A stretch of DNA of 34,388 nt, taken from the NCBI GenBank assembly GCA_947629765.1, contig CANREW010000001.1, forward strand, positions 167,301 through 201,688. The letters run 5' to 3'. Under the pieces are notes generated by a model. It saw only the letters and a program-made list of their open reading frames with translations, ran no database searches and had not been told where the DNA came from. The DNA is from an uncultured Clostridia bacterium. GTDB lineage: Bacteria; Bacillota; Clostridia; TANB77; CAG-508. The number at the start of each line of letters is the position of its first letter. Positions within the stretch are counted from its first letter, which is position 1. The position numbers and the translations under genes are program-made. Of this stretch, positions 20,835 to 33,226 are shown piece by piece.

Positions 20835-20991
20835 AAAATAGTAATAATATTTATTTAAAAGAGATGCGTAGCGACCAACCGAAGCCTATTTTAATAGGCG
20901 AAGGGCGACTTTTGCAGCCTACATTAAAAATAATCTAATTTGTAGGCTGCAAACGACAAATCTCTTGAAAAATAAATATTATTACTATTTT
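20835..20991. repeat. Large inverted repeat / candidate structured RNA
   Basis: Perfect 22-bp arms AAAATAGTAATAATATTTATTT (20835-20856) / AAATAAATATTATTACTATTTT (20970-20991), inner AAGAGAT/ATCTCTT, hairpins GCCTATT/AATAGGC and GCAGCCTACA/TGTAGGCTGC. Confidence 0.7.
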
Positions 20992-22700
20992 ACTTCTATG
21001 TTCATCTTCTTTAATTCTTCAAATCTCTTAATCTTGTTTGTTGTAGTTTTTGCAAATTCATCATTTGTTAGAATTAACTTTTTAACATATTTGTATTTTG
21101 GAAATAGCTTGTTAGTTTCTTTTATTTTATACCATATTAAATCTCTTAGCTGATCTTCATTTAAATCTGGATATTGTTCTTCTGCAACTTGTTTATTTAT
21201 TTTGGCTTTAACTGATAAAACAACATCATCTTTCTTTGGAAGTCCAAATACAAAACAGTCTTCTATTAAATCTATTTTATTGATATGTTCCTCCATTTCC
21301 TCTGGGAATATTTTCTTACCATTTTTTAAAACAATTATATTCTTTTTCCTTCCAGTAATATATACAAAACCTGCATCGTCAATATATCCATAATCTCCTG
21401 TATATAGCCATCCGTGTTTTAAGACCTTATTTGTAGCCTTCTCGTTTTCATAGTAACTCATCATGATATTTGGTCCTTTTGCAACTATTTCTCCAATATC
21501 GTCTTTATCTTTTCCTTCTATTCTGATTTGAACATTTTTCATTGGGAAACCTATTGAGCCATATCTTCTATATTTATAATTCTCAGCGCAAAGAACAGGT
21601 GCTGCCTCTGTCAATCCATATCCTTGAACAGTCAAAATTCCTAAATCATTAAGTCCTTTTTCTACCTTTTTGTCTAAACTTGCAGCTCCACTAATTACAA
21701 ATCTGAGTCCTCCTAGCTCGTCTATTATTTCTTTAAATACTTTTCTTCTGATGTCTATTCCAAGTTTCAAAAGTATCTTTGTAAATATCTTAGCTATTTT
21801 AACTAATGTAGTTTTTCCTTTTTTTTCTATGCCTTCTTCTATCTTTTTATATATAGTCTCAATTAATATTGGAACTCCTACAAAAAATGTTATATGATAT
21901 TCTTTTAAATTTTGAGCAATATATCTTAATCCATCAGGAAATGTGGTAGTTATTCCAGAGCTTAACATTATTAGTTGTCCTGTTGAACCAAACGTATGGT
22001 GAAATGGTAAAACTGCAAGGTTTACATCTGTACTTCTAAAATCTTCTACTAATTGCATATCTGATATATTTCTTGCAATATTATATTGTGAAAGCATTAC
22101 AATTTTTGAGGTACTTGTAGTTCCCGAAGTAAATACAAGAGTAGCTAGTGCCTTATCATCAATCTTATAATTTAAAAAAATGTTATTACCTGATTCTATT
22201 TCTTTTTTTCCAATTTCAACTATATCTCTTAAATATCTTGCATTTTTTATTTTATCAATGCATATAAGCTCAGTTAAATTAGATTTTTCGTCATTTTTTA
22301 CTTTATCTACAACTTCTGAATATTTTGATTCATATATTACAGCATCTACTTTACTTCTAACTAATGAATTTATAATTTCTATATCTGTTAATGCTTTATC
22401 TAGTGGAACTGCAACTATACCGCCAAATAACATTGAACAATATGATAAAACCCATTCATATCTATTACTTGAAAGTATGGCAATTCTTTTATTCTTTAAT
22501 CCTATTGAAAAAAGACCAGCTCCAAAATTGTTTATTTCTTCTAAAAATTTTGTATATGTAATGTCTATATATTTTATTTTATCGTCTTTTTTCTCCTTTA
22601 TCTTAAATGCAATATTGTTTGGATATTTCTTTACAGAATACTCAATAACCTGTTTTACATTATTAAAAACTGGATATTCAAAAAAGGTTTCATCTTTCAT
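20985..22700 (-). CDS. AMP-dependent (long-chain) acyl-CoA synthetase
   Basis: ATLVFTSGTTSTSKIVMLSQ, QGYGLTEAAPVLCAE, GWLYTGDYGYIDDAGFVYITGRKKNIIVLKNGKKIFPEEME. Confidence 0.95.
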   Translation of the reverse strand: MKDETFFEYPVFNNVKQVIEYSVKKYPNNIAFKIKEKKDDKIKYIDITYTKFLEEINNFGAGLFSIGLKNKRIAILSSNRYEWVLSYCSMLFGGIVAVPLDKALTDIEIINSLVRSKVDAVIYESKYSEVVDKVKNDEKSNLTELICIDKIKNARYLRDIVEIGKKEIESGNNIFLNYKIDDKALATLVFTSGTTSTSKIVMLSQYNIARNISDMQLVEDFRSTDVNLAVLPFHHTFGSTGQLIMLSSGITTTFPDGLRYIAQNLKEYHITFFVGVPILIETIYKKIEEGIEKKGKTTLVKIAKIFTKILLKLGIDIRRKVFKEIIDELGGLRFVISGAASLDKKVEKGLNDLGILTVQGYGLTEAAPVLCAENYKYRRYGSIGFPMKNVQIRIEGKDKDDIGEIVAKGPNIMMSYYENEKATNKVLKHGWLYTGDYGYIDDAGFVYITGRKKNIIVLKNGKKIFPEEMEEHINKIDLIEDCFVFGLPKKDDVVLSVKAKINKQVAEEQYPDLNEDQLRDLIWYKIKETNKLFPKYKYVKKLILTNDEFAKTTTNKIKRFEELKKMNIEVK

Positions 22701-22875
22701 ATCTGTTTTTTTCTCCTTTTAATCTAGTATTTGATACTAGATTATCATATATAAAAAATCTTGTCAAGGAATTATAAAGATATTTCAAAAAAATAGTATA
22801 ATTCTCAAATTTTAGGAAATCACTATATTAGATTAAAGTAAAAAGTTAGTTACTTTTTAGAATGGAGGTTTTACT

Positions 22876-23049
22876 ATGACAGGTAAAGAATTATTATATG
22901 TTGAAGATGCATTAGGACATGAGTGCTTTATGAAAACTTGCACTAAGCATACAGCTTCACAACTTCAAGATGCAGCATTATCTCAATATATGACAGAACT
23001 TGAACAAAAACATACAGAATTGTTTAACAAATTTTTAGGATTACTTTAA
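22876..23049 (+). CDS. Small spore coat (CotF-like) protein, 57 aa
   Basis: MTGKELLYVEDALGHECFMKTCTKHTASQLQDAALSQYMTELEQKHTELFNKFLGLL; SD GGAGG. Below the ORF-track length cutoff. Confidence 0.65.
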   Translation: MTGKELLYVEDALGHECFMKTCTKHTASQLQDAALSQYMTELEQKHTELFNKFLGLL

Positions 23050-23071
23050 ATAAGAAATGGAGGTTTTGTAA

Positions 23072-23317
23072 ATGGAAGATAAAGATTTAATGGAATCAGA
23101 ATTATTAGTTATTAAAGGAGTTTGTGATTTGTATCTTCACGGCTCTATTGAGTCAACAACAGCAGAAGTTCATACAGCTTTTAAAGATGCCTTAAATACA
23201 TCATTAGATATTCAAAACAAAATATACAATTTAATGGCTGAAAAAGGTTGGTATAAAACAGATACAGTAGAACAGCAAAAAATTGATACAGTAAAGCAAA
23301 AATTTGCAAACAAATAG
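23072..23317 (+). CDS. Spore coat (CotF-like) protein
   Basis: MEDKDLMESELLVIKGVCDLYLHGSIESTTAEVHTAFKDALNTSLDIQNKIYNLMAEKGWY; SD GGAGG. Confidence 0.75.
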   Translation: MEDKDLMESELLVIKGVCDLYLHGSIESTTAEVHTAFKDALNTSLDIQNKIYNLMAEKGWYKTDTVEQQKIDTVKQKFANK

Positions 23318-23320
23318 ACA

Positions 23321-23352
23321 AATAGAGTGCCCATATTTTAGGGCACTCTATT
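23321..23352. terminator. Bidirectional intrinsic terminator
   Basis: AATAGAGTGCCCATATTTTAGGGCACTCTATT between convergent genes. Confidence 0.8.
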
Positions 23353-23364
23353 TTGTCACCTATG

Positions 23365-23553
23365 CTAAAAAAGTTTCCTGTGTTTAAGTTCATATTCCTC
23401 CCAAGGATGTGTAACAGCGGATTTAAAGGTGTTTCTTTCTCCGCAGAAACTTGTCTCGTTGGGTGGATATGGTGTACTTAACACTTCGTACACAGAAGGC
23501 GACTTAGGGGTTGACTTTTTTGTTTTTCTTTTTGCTTTACTTCTTTTTGCCAT
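23365..23553 (-). CDS. Small basic orphan protein (62 aa)
   Basis: MAKRSKAKRKTKKSTPKSPSVYEVLSTPYPPNETSFCGERNTFKSAVTHPWEEYELKHRKLF; SD AGGAGGG; promoter TTGCAT-17-TATAAT. Confidence 0.6.
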   Translation of the reverse strand: MAKRSKAKRKTKKSTPKSPSVYEVLSTPYPPNETSFCGERNTFKSAVTHPWEEYELKHRKLF

Positions 23554-23637
23554 TGGTTAACCCTCCTATATATTTTGCCATTGGCAATTTACATATAATT
23601 ATACCTTGTTTTTTATAATAATGCAAATTATAAATTT

Positions 23638-25575
23638 TTATTCTAATTCAAACGCACCAGTATATAATTGATAATATGTTCCTTTTTGTGCAATTAATTC
23701 GTCATGATCTCCTCTTTCAATAATCTTACCATGGTCTAATACAATTATTGCTTTTGAATTTCTAACTGTTGAAAGTCTATGTGCTATTACAAATACAGTC
23801 CTTCCATCCATTAATTTATCCATTCCGTCTTGTACTATTTTTTCTGTTCTAGTGTCTATGCTTGATGTTGCCTCATCTAGTATCATAACAGGTGGGTTAT
23901 CTAATGCTGCCCTTGCTATTGAAAGTAATTGTCTCTGTCCTTGTGAAAGATTTGCTCCATCTCCTGATAAAAATGTATCATACCCATTTGGAAGTCTCAT
24001 AATAAAATCATGTGCATTTGCAAGTTTTGCAGCCTCTATAACTTCTTCATCAGTTGCTTTATCGTTTCCGTATTTTATATTATCCTTTATAGTACCTGTG
24101 AAAAGATTTGTATCTTGAAGTACCATTCCAAGTGAACGTCTTAAATCATCTTTTCTAATCTTATTTATATTTATTCCATCATACCTTATTTTTCCATCTT
24201 CAATGTCATAAAAACGATTCAAAAGATTTGTTATAGTAGTTTTTCCAGCACCTGTTGCTCCAACAAATGCTATCTTTTGACCAGGTTTTGCATATAGGCT
24301 TATATCGTGAAGTACTAATTTATCTGGCTCATATCCAAAATCTACATTAGTTAATTCTATGTGTCCTTTTAGTTCTACATATTCTAATCTTCCATCATGA
24401 TGTGGATGTTTCCAAGCCCAGATACCTGTTCTCTTATCTGTTTCAGTCAATACTCCATTTTCATATTTTGCATTTACCAAAGTTACATATCCATTATCTT
24501 GTTCTGGTTCTTCATCCATAAGTTCAAAAATTCTCTTTCCTCCAGCTAATGCCATAATTACAGAGTTTATCTGTTGAGAAATTTGTCCTATTGGTCTTGT
24601 AAATGTTTTACTTAGTTGTAAGAAGGAAACTATTAATCCTATTGAAATATTTCCAATTCCATTTACAGCAAGTATTCCTCCAACTATTGCAACTAAAGAA
24701 TATTGCAAATTTCCTAATGCAACTAATGTTGGCATCAATATATTTGCAAACTTATTTGCGTTATATGCTTGTTCAAAAAGGTCTTCATTAATTTTATCAA
24801 AATTTGCCTTTGCCCTATCTTCATAGCAAAAAACTTTTACAACTTTTTGACCATTAATCATTTCCTCGATATATCCATTAACTTTACCAACTGCTTGTTG
24901 TTGTCTTATGAAATATTTAGAGCTTTTTCCTACTATTTTTTTGGTTATAAATAGCATTATAAACAATGAAACAACTACAGTCATTGTCAAATAAATATTT
25001 GAAACAGCCATAGCAATAAATACTACAACTATTGTCATTATAGATGCTAATAATTGTGGAAAGCTCTGTGAAATCATTTGATTTAACGTATCTGCATCGT
25101 TTGTATAATGACTCATAATATCTCCATGAGTGTGTGTATCAAAATATTTTATAGGTAATCTTTGCATCTTTTCAAACATATCATCACGAATCTTTTTTAA
25201 AGTTCCTTGCGATATTCTAACCATTACTCTGGTATAAATAAAAATTGTAAGTACCCCAAGAATATATAATAGAGCCATTACTCCTACTGCCTTAAAGAAA
25301 GGTGCTAATACTGGGTTTTCTTGCCCTATTAATGGAGTTATATAATTATCTATTAAATTTTCTAGATATAAAGATGCTGCTGTGTTTGCAATAGTGTTCA
25401 CAATGATACATATTACAACTATTACAAGAAAAACTTTATTGCTTTTTGTCATATATCCAAAAACTCTTTTTGCAGTTTTTAAATCTAATTTTGGTCTAGG
25501 AGTACCTTGTTTGTTATTCTCCATCAGTATTTCCTCCTTTCGTTTGTGACTCATATACATCTTTGTAAATTTCAT
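23638..25575 (-). CDS. ABC exporter half-transporter (ATPase + TMD), partner of next gene; probable start at MENNKQGTP near 25524
   Basis: GATGAGKTTITNLLNRFYD, LSQGQRQLLSIARAALDNPPVMILDEATSSIDTRTE. Confidence 0.9.
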   Translation of the reverse strand: MKFTKMYMSHKRKEEILMENNKQGTPRPKLDLKTAKRVFGYMTKSNKVFLVIVVICIIVNTIANTAASLYLENLIDNYITPLIGQENPVLAPFFKAVGVMALLYILGVLTIFIYTRVMVRISQGTLKKIRDDMFEKMQRLPIKYFDTHTHGDIMSHYTNDADTLNQMISQSFPQLLASIMTIVVVFIAMAVSNIYLTMTVVVSLFIMLFITKKIVGKSSKYFIRQQQAVGKVNGYIEEMINGQKVVKVFCYEDRAKANFDKINEDLFEQAYNANKFANILMPTLVALGNLQYSLVAIVGGILAVNGIGNISIGLIVSFLQLSKTFTRPIGQISQQINSVIMALAGGKRIFELMDEEPEQDNGYVTLVNAKYENGVLTETDKRTGIWAWKHPHHDGRLEYVELKGHIELTNVDFGYEPDKLVLHDISLYAKPGQKIAFVGATGAGKTTITNLLNRFYDIEDGKIRYDGININKIRKDDLRRSLGMVLQDTNLFTGTIKDNIKYGNDKATDEEVIEAAKLANAHDFIMRLPNGYDTFLSGDGANLSQGQRQLLSIARAALDNPPVMILDEATSSIDTRTEKIVQDGMDKLMDGRTVFVIAHRLSTVRNSKAIIVLDHGKIIERGDHDELIAQKGTYYQLYTGAFELE

Positions 25576-27250
25576 TGCTCTCTAATAATTCTTTATGTGT
25601 TCCAAATCCATTTATTTCTCCATTATCCATTATGATAATTTTATCTGCATCCTCTACTGATGAAACTCTTTGGGCAATTATAATCTTAGTTGTATTAGGT
25701 AATTCTTCTTTAAATGCTTTTCTTATTAAGCTATCTGTTTTTGTATCAACAGCACTTGTAGAATCGTCTAGAATTAGTATTTTTGGCTTTTTAAGTAATG
25801 CCCTTGCTATACAAAGTCTTTGTTTTTGTCCTCCTGATACATTAGTTCCACCTTGTTCTATATATGTATCATATTTGTCTGGAAATTGCATTATGAACTC
25901 GTCAGCTTGTGCTCTCTTACAAGCCTCTACTAATTCTTCATCTGTTGCATTTTCATTTCCCCAACGCAAATTTTCCTTTATAGTTCCTGAAAATAATACA
26001 TTTTTTTGTAATACCATTGCAACTTGATTTCTTAATGCTTTTATATCATAATCTCTTACATCTATTCCTCCAACTTTGACGCATCCTTCTGTTACATCAT
26101 ATAACCTTGGAATTAGTTGTACAAGTGTTGTTTTGGCACTTCCTGTTCCACCTATTATTCCTATTGTTTCTCCCGTCTTTATACTTAAATTTACATCTTT
26201 TAAACATAGCCTATTTTTATCATTTACATAGCTAAAGCTTACATTCTCAAATGAAATATCTCCGTTTTTTACTTCATATACAGGGTTATCATTGTCTTTT
26301 AAATCACTTTCTTCATCTAGAATCTCTACTATTCTTTCTGCTGATGCTCTTGATATCATAATCATAACAAGTACCATTGAAAGCATCATAAGAGACATAA
26401 GCATTTGCATAGCATAAGAAATCATACTTGTTAATTCTCCTGTTGTTAATGATGTATTTATTATTAATTGTCCTCCGATTAAAGAGATTAAAACTATAAC
26501 TACATCAACAGTAAATTGCATTAATGGGCTATTTAAAGCTACCAATTTTTCTGCTTTTGAAAAATTAACAAAAATTCTATTAGAAGTTTCATTGAATTTC
26601 TTTATTTCTTTATCCTCTGTAACATAAGATTTTACAACTCTTATTCCTCTTACATTTTCCTCTACTCTCTCATTTAAGTCATCATATATCTTGAAAGTTT
26701 TTTCAAATAGTGGATGCGCCTTTGTTGCAATTAAATATAGACCAACTGCTAGAAATGGCGTCATTACTAAAAATATTAAAGATATTTTTGCACTTACACT
26801 AAATGACATTATTAATGAAAATATTAAAAGTAATGGGCTTTTTATTGCAGTTCTTATAATCATTTGAAAAGCCATTTGTACATTCATTACATCAGTTGTA
26901 TGTCTTGTAACAATACTTGCTGTTGAAAATTTATCTATGTTTGAAAAAGAGAAATCTTGAACATTATAATAAATGCTCTTTCTTAAATTTTTTCCAAATC
27001 CTGCTGATGCTTTTGATGCAATTCTTCCTGAGATAATTCCAAATACTAATGATGCAACTGATGCTATTGCCAAATATGCTCCTATCCTATAAATTTCGGA
27101 CATATTGCCCTTGTCTATACCATTATCAATTAAGTATGCCATTAAAAATGGAATTAATACTTCCATAATTGTCTCTAGTGCTACAAAAATTGGTGCTAAT
27201 ATTGCATCTTTTTTATATTCTTTTAATGGTTTTAACAATTTTTTTATCAC
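25514..27250 (-). CDS. ABC exporter half-transporter (ATPase + TMD)
   Basis: GGTGSAKTTLVQLIPRLYD, VSGGQKQRLCIARALLKKPKILILDDSTSAVDTKT. Confidence 0.9.
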   Translation of the reverse strand: MIKKLLKPLKEYKKDAILAPIFVALETIMEVLIPFLMAYLIDNGIDKGNMSEIYRIGAYLAIASVASLVFGIISGRIASKASAGFGKNLRKSIYYNVQDFSFSNIDKFSTASIVTRHTTDVMNVQMAFQMIIRTAIKSPLLLIFSLIMSFSVSAKISLIFLVMTPFLAVGLYLIATKAHPLFEKTFKIYDDLNERVEENVRGIRVVKSYVTEDKEIKKFNETSNRIFVNFSKAEKLVALNSPLMQFTVDVVIVLISLIGGQLIINTSLTTGELTSMISYAMQMLMSLMMLSMVLVMIMISRASAERIVEILDEESDLKDNDNPVYEVKNGDISFENVSFSYVNDKNRLCLKDVNLSIKTGETIGIIGGTGSAKTTLVQLIPRLYDVTEGCVKVGGIDVRDYDIKALRNQVAMVLQKNVLFSGTIKENLRWGNENATDEELVEACKRAQADEFIMQFPDKYDTYIEQGGTNVSGGQKQRLCIARALLKKPKILILDDSTSAVDTKTDSLIRKAFKEELPNTTKIIIAQRVSSVEDADKIIIMDNGEINGFGTHKELLESNEIYKDVYESQTKGGNTDGE

Positions 27251-27288
27251 TTTTTAACCTCCTTAGATATCCCCTTAAAAACAATAAT

Positions 27289-29320
27289 TTATTTTGTTAT
27301 TTTTTCAAATATTGCCTTTGCCTTTGGTAAAAGATAATGGCTACCACCTTTATTTTCTACTCCATCCACCATACTAATTAATAAAGCTTGTTTACTTGAA
27401 TTTTCATCTGCTATAAAGCAGTTAAACCATCCTATCTCTGTTCCCTTTTCGTCCTTAGAATTTTTTAGCTCAGCTGTTCCTGTTTTTCCTGCAAGTTTTA
27501 GTCCATCTATTTTGGCTGAGTGAGCTGTTCCATTTGCATTTTCTACAACTTGTATTAAATCTTCTTTTATAGTATTTGCTGCTCCCTTAGAAAAAGCTCC
27601 TTCTATATAATATTCAGGTTTAGCGTCTCCTTTATATTCTATGTATGGCTTAATCATATTTCCTTCATTTGCAAAAGCTGAATAAATAGACGCTACATGC
27701 ATTGGATTTACCAAAACTTGTCCTTGTCCATATCCAGTATCTGCAAGTCCAATCTCGCTATCAAAGGTATTATTATTTGCATATTGTGATGCACTCATTG
27801 CTTGTGCAAATTCTATAGACTTATTAAAACCAAGTCTATTTAACTCGCTTGAAAGTGTTTTTGCTCCTATCTTTAAAGCTGTTTTAGCAAAATATATATT
27901 GTCAGAATATATTAATGCATTTTGTAAATTTGCTCTTCCTGAATAAGTCGTAAGTGTCGTTATATAATATGTTCCCCAACTTGAATCTTTTTGCCAACTT
28001 GTTCCACTTTTTCCAAAGTCCTCATCAGCAGTGATAGATCCGGTTAGTAAGAGCTATTGCACCTATAATCGGTTTAAAAGATGAACCTGGCGCAAAAGTT
28101 GCTTGGTATCTATTATATAAAGGTTTATCTTCTCTTTCAGATAATGTATTCCATTTATTTGTAGTCATACCTAAAATATAATCATTCGTATCATAAGAAG
28201 GAGTACTGCATAATGCTAAGACTTCTCCTGTCTTTGGATTTATCAAAGCTGCACATCCTTTATCGTTTTTAAATTGTTCATATATATAACTTTGAAGATC
28301 TATATCAATAGTAAGCTTTATATCTTCTCCATTTTGTACATCTTGCTGTGCTATTGTTTTTCTTTTGTTTCCATTACTATCTACTATGTAGATTTCTACA
28401 CCGTCCTGTCCTTTTAGCCTGTCTTCAAATACTTTTTCAAGCCCTGATTTTCCGATAATGCTACTTTCTGTATAGCCTTTTCCTGCATTTTCTTTAAGCT
28501 CATCAGCACTTATATTTTGCACATATCCTATCAAATGTGCTGCTTGCTCTCCATAATCATAAACTCTTGCTTTTGCATCTGTAATCATTACGCCTTTTAT
28601 TTGTAATAATTTATCTTTTAATTCATAATTACTTTTTGATACTTTGCTTATTTCAACAAATGTATCATCTTTTACATAACTTGCACCTAAAGCTGAGTTT
28701 ATTTTTTCTTCTGTTATATCAAGTAATTCTGCTAATTTTTTAATATCGTCTTGTTTATTCTCACTCATTTTACCTGGAACTAATCCAACAGAAGAAACAA
28801 CTCCTTCTCCTGCAAGGACTTTACCATTTCTATCATATATGCTTCCTCTTTTTGCTGATATTGATGAAACTCTTATTTTTTCATCATTTCCTAAATTAGG
28901 GAAAATTAGCTTTGAACTCCATAGAATTTTATATTCTTTATCTTCTTGTATTAATGTCATTTCATTTGAAAAAGAAACTTTTCCCGCCGAAGTCTCCATG
29001 GATGTATCATATGTAACTTTTGTATTTCCATCTTCGGTTTCTCCATCTTGGATATTGCTTACTTCTAAGTTTGCCATATCTATTCCTGAATAGATATTTT
29101 TATTTCTTGTTACAAAATCATCCTTGCTTATAGTTTGCTTTGAACTTTCACTTATTAGTTCATACATATTTTCATATTCCCCATTTGCTAGATATGAAAA
29201 ATACTCTGTTACTAAACCTGTTGGATCTGCTTTATTTGAAAATACTCCAAATCCTATAATAGTTAAGGCAGTGACTATTACTACAACTATTAATGCAATT
29301 AATATTTTAGTTTTGTTCAT
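27289..29320 (-). CDS. Penicillin-binding protein 2-like transpeptidase with MecA-N/NTF2-like domain; one CGG +1 recoding site
   Basis: ORF 28025..29320 continues in +1: ...FAPGSSFKPIIGAIALTN[C]GSITADEDFGKSGTSWQKDSSWGTYYITTLTTYSGRANLQNALIYSDNIYFAKTALKIGAKTLSSELNRLGFNKSIEFAQAMSASQYANNN...LAGKTGTAEL. SxxK, SxN and KTGT motifs. 2032 nt minus 1 = 677 codons. Confidence 0.9.
28040..28042 (-). other. In-frame CGG, +1 site in PBP (AAC CGG ATC -> Asn-Gly-Ser)
   Basis: 1278 nt from start; zero frame gives RIYHC*. Confidence 0.9.
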
Positions 29321-29350
29321 CTTTTTTCCTCCATTTTTTATATTTAAATT

Positions 29351-29908
29351 TTATGACATCAAATGTTCAATCAATATCTTAATTCCAATTATAATTAGGA
29401 TTACTCCTCCTAAAATTTGTGACTTTTTTTCGTATTTGCTTCCAAACTTATTGCCTAATATTACTCCTATACCTGATAATATAAAAGTTATGATACCAAT
29501 TATTGCTACTGAAAGTATAATATTTACATCAAAAAATGCAAAAGTTATTCCAACGGCCAAAGCATCTATACTTGTTGCGATTGCTAGTATTAGCATGGTT
29601 TTAAAACTTAAATCGTCTCCTGTCTTATTTTCTTCTTTGCTAAATGCCTCTTTTATCATATTTATACCTATAAATGAAAGTAATATAAATGCTATCCAAT
29701 GGTCTATCCTTGTTACAAAAGTTTCAAAGCCTTTTCCTAAAAAATATCCAATGAGTGGCATTCCTGCTTGAAAAATACCAAAATATAGTCCAACGATAAA
29801 GATTACTTTCCAGTTTATATGTTTTATAGATAATCCTTTGCAAATTGATACAGCAAAAGCATCCATTGCTAATCCTATTGAAATTAATGTTATTTCTAAT
29901 AAAGTCAT
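29351..29908 (-). CDS. mntP: Manganese efflux pump MntP
   Basis: [20 protein letters not shown]...[19 protein letters not shown]...[15 protein letters not shown]. Confidence 0.9.
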   Translation of the reverse strand: MTLLEITLISIGLAMDAFAVSICKGLSIKHINWKVIFIVGLYFGIFQAGMPLIGYFLGKGFETFVTRIDHWIAFILLSFIGINMIKEAFSKEENKTGDDLSFKTMLILAIATSIDALAVGITFAFFDVNIILSVAIIGIITFILSGIGVILGNKFGSKYEKKSQILGGVILIIIGIKILIEHLMS

Positions 29909-29962
29909 ATAAAATTATCATCCTCTCTTAAATATACACAAATATAATTTGCAGAATGATTT

Positions 29963-30209
29963 TTATTTTTCAAACTTATCATATTTATATTCTAAATCTT
30001 CAAAAAAAGGATATAATTCTTTTATATATTTTTTAGTAACCATTGCCATTTTAGCTGGTGGATTTTTTTGTCCGTACTGAAATCAATTTTTGTGTATAAC
30101 AATTTTCAGTAGTTTTAAATAATAAATATCTATTTTTTAAATAAGTAAAATATACTTGATATCCTTGATCTAAAATTTCTTCAAATTGTTCAAAAGTATA
30201 ATTTTCCAT
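29963..30209 (-). CDS. Small (81 aa) hypothetical protein, recovered only by applying the CGG +1 rule
   Basis: MENYTFEQFEEILDQGYQVYFTYLKNRYLLFKTTENCYTQKLISV[C]GQKNPPAKMAMVTKKYIKELYPFFEDLEYKYDKFEK*; SD GAAAGGATT; 247 nt minus 1 = 82 codons including the stop. Not in the ORF track. Confidence 0.75.
30072..30074 (-). other. In-frame CGG, +1 site in small ORF (GTA CGG ACA -> Val-Gly-Gln)
   Basis: 135 nt from start; zero frame gives RTKKSTS*. Confidence 0.75.
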
Positions 30210-30234
30210 AGCTAATCCTTTCTCAATGTATCTT

Positions 30235-32251
<2,017 letters not shown>

Positions 32252-32299
32252 AAGCCATACTTTTGTAATATAATTAATTTATAATTTAATTATTAATTT

Positions 32300-32425
32300 A
32301 AAGTAGCCAAACGCAGGAGTTTTATATTTAGAAAAAATTGAAGTCCCCCGAATTACTTCTAAGGCGTCTCCCGCGTGGGTTCAATTTATAATAAATATAA
32401 AATCCCCTTTCGAGTTTGGCGGACT
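32300..32425. ncRNA. Candidate rod-like structured RNA or MITE-like inverted repeat; class unknown
   Basis: Nested complementary arms GCCAAAC (32306-32312)/GTTTGGC (32414-32420), GGAGTTTTATATTTA/TAAATATAAAATCCCC, AAATTGAA (32335-32342)/TTCAATTT (32380-32387), with apical GC-rich hairpins in an AT-rich intergenic region. Confidence 0.5.
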
Positions 32426-32433
32426 ATTTTTTA

Positions 32434-33039
32434 TTATTTATCACTTAATAAATCTTTTCCGCCTTTTATATAATCCCATCCTGAGAATATTGCCGCAATT
32501 ACTGATATAAGCATCATAAATGATGTTATTACATTAATGACTAATTCTATTGGTTGCATATTATTATTTAAAAATCCAAAAAATACATTAGTTCCATTTA
32601 TATTTATAAACGCAAGTATTATAGCTGTCATTTGAGTTACTGTTTTTAATTTTCCCCATTTTGATGCAGCAATTACTTTTCCGCCTTGTTCTACTGCAAT
32701 TAGTCTATATGCAGATACAACAAATTCACGAGTTAATACGATTATTGGTATCCATGCAGGTAAATTTCCTGCTTCAACAAGTATAAGCATTGCAGAAAGA
32801 ACTAATATTTTATCAGCTATTGGATCTAGAAACTTTCCAAAGTTTGTTACCTCATTTCTTGAACGTGCTAGATATCCATCAAGTTTATCTGTAATTGATG
32901 CTACAATAAATATTAAATTCATCAATAGAAATGATATTGGTATCCCCAATATTTCTCCTTGTATCCCTATAAATGGTATTATTACCATAATTGGCACAAG
33001 TATAATTCTAATAACTGTTAATTTATTTGGTAAATTCAT
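32434..33039 (-). CDS. pgsA: CDP-diacylglycerol--glycerol-3-phosphate 3-phosphatidyltransferase
   Basis: MNLPNKLTVIRIILVPIMV...SITDKLDGYLARSRNEVTNFGKFLDPIADKILV (CDP-alcohol phosphatidyltransferase motif). Confidence 0.95.
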   Translation of the reverse strand: MNLPNKLTVIRIILVPIMVIIPFIGIQGEILGIPISFLLMNLIFIVASITDKLDGYLARSRNEVTNFGKFLDPIADKILVLSAMLILVEAGNLPAWIPIIVLTREFVVSAYRLIAVEQGGKVIAASKWGKLKTVTQMTAIILAFININGTNVFFGFLNNNMQPIELVINVITSFMMLISVIAAIFSGWDYIKGGKDLLSDK

Positions 33040-33190
33040 ATATTAAAATCATTCCCTTCGTTTGCCCTAAGAAAAATAACAATAAATACATAATTATTTT
33101 TTTATTTATTTTGTTTTTTTAATTATATCTAATATTAAAAAAAAAATAAAGAGGTAATTTAAAAATAGTTTATTTTTAAATATATAAAAA

Positions 33191-33226
33191 TTCAAAAGGA
33201 ATAAGCAAAAGCTTATTCCTTTTGAA
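33191..33226 (-). terminator. Intrinsic terminator overlapping the end of the orphan gene
   Basis: TTCAAAAGGAATAAGCAAAAGCTTATTCCTTTTGAA. Confidence 0.7.
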
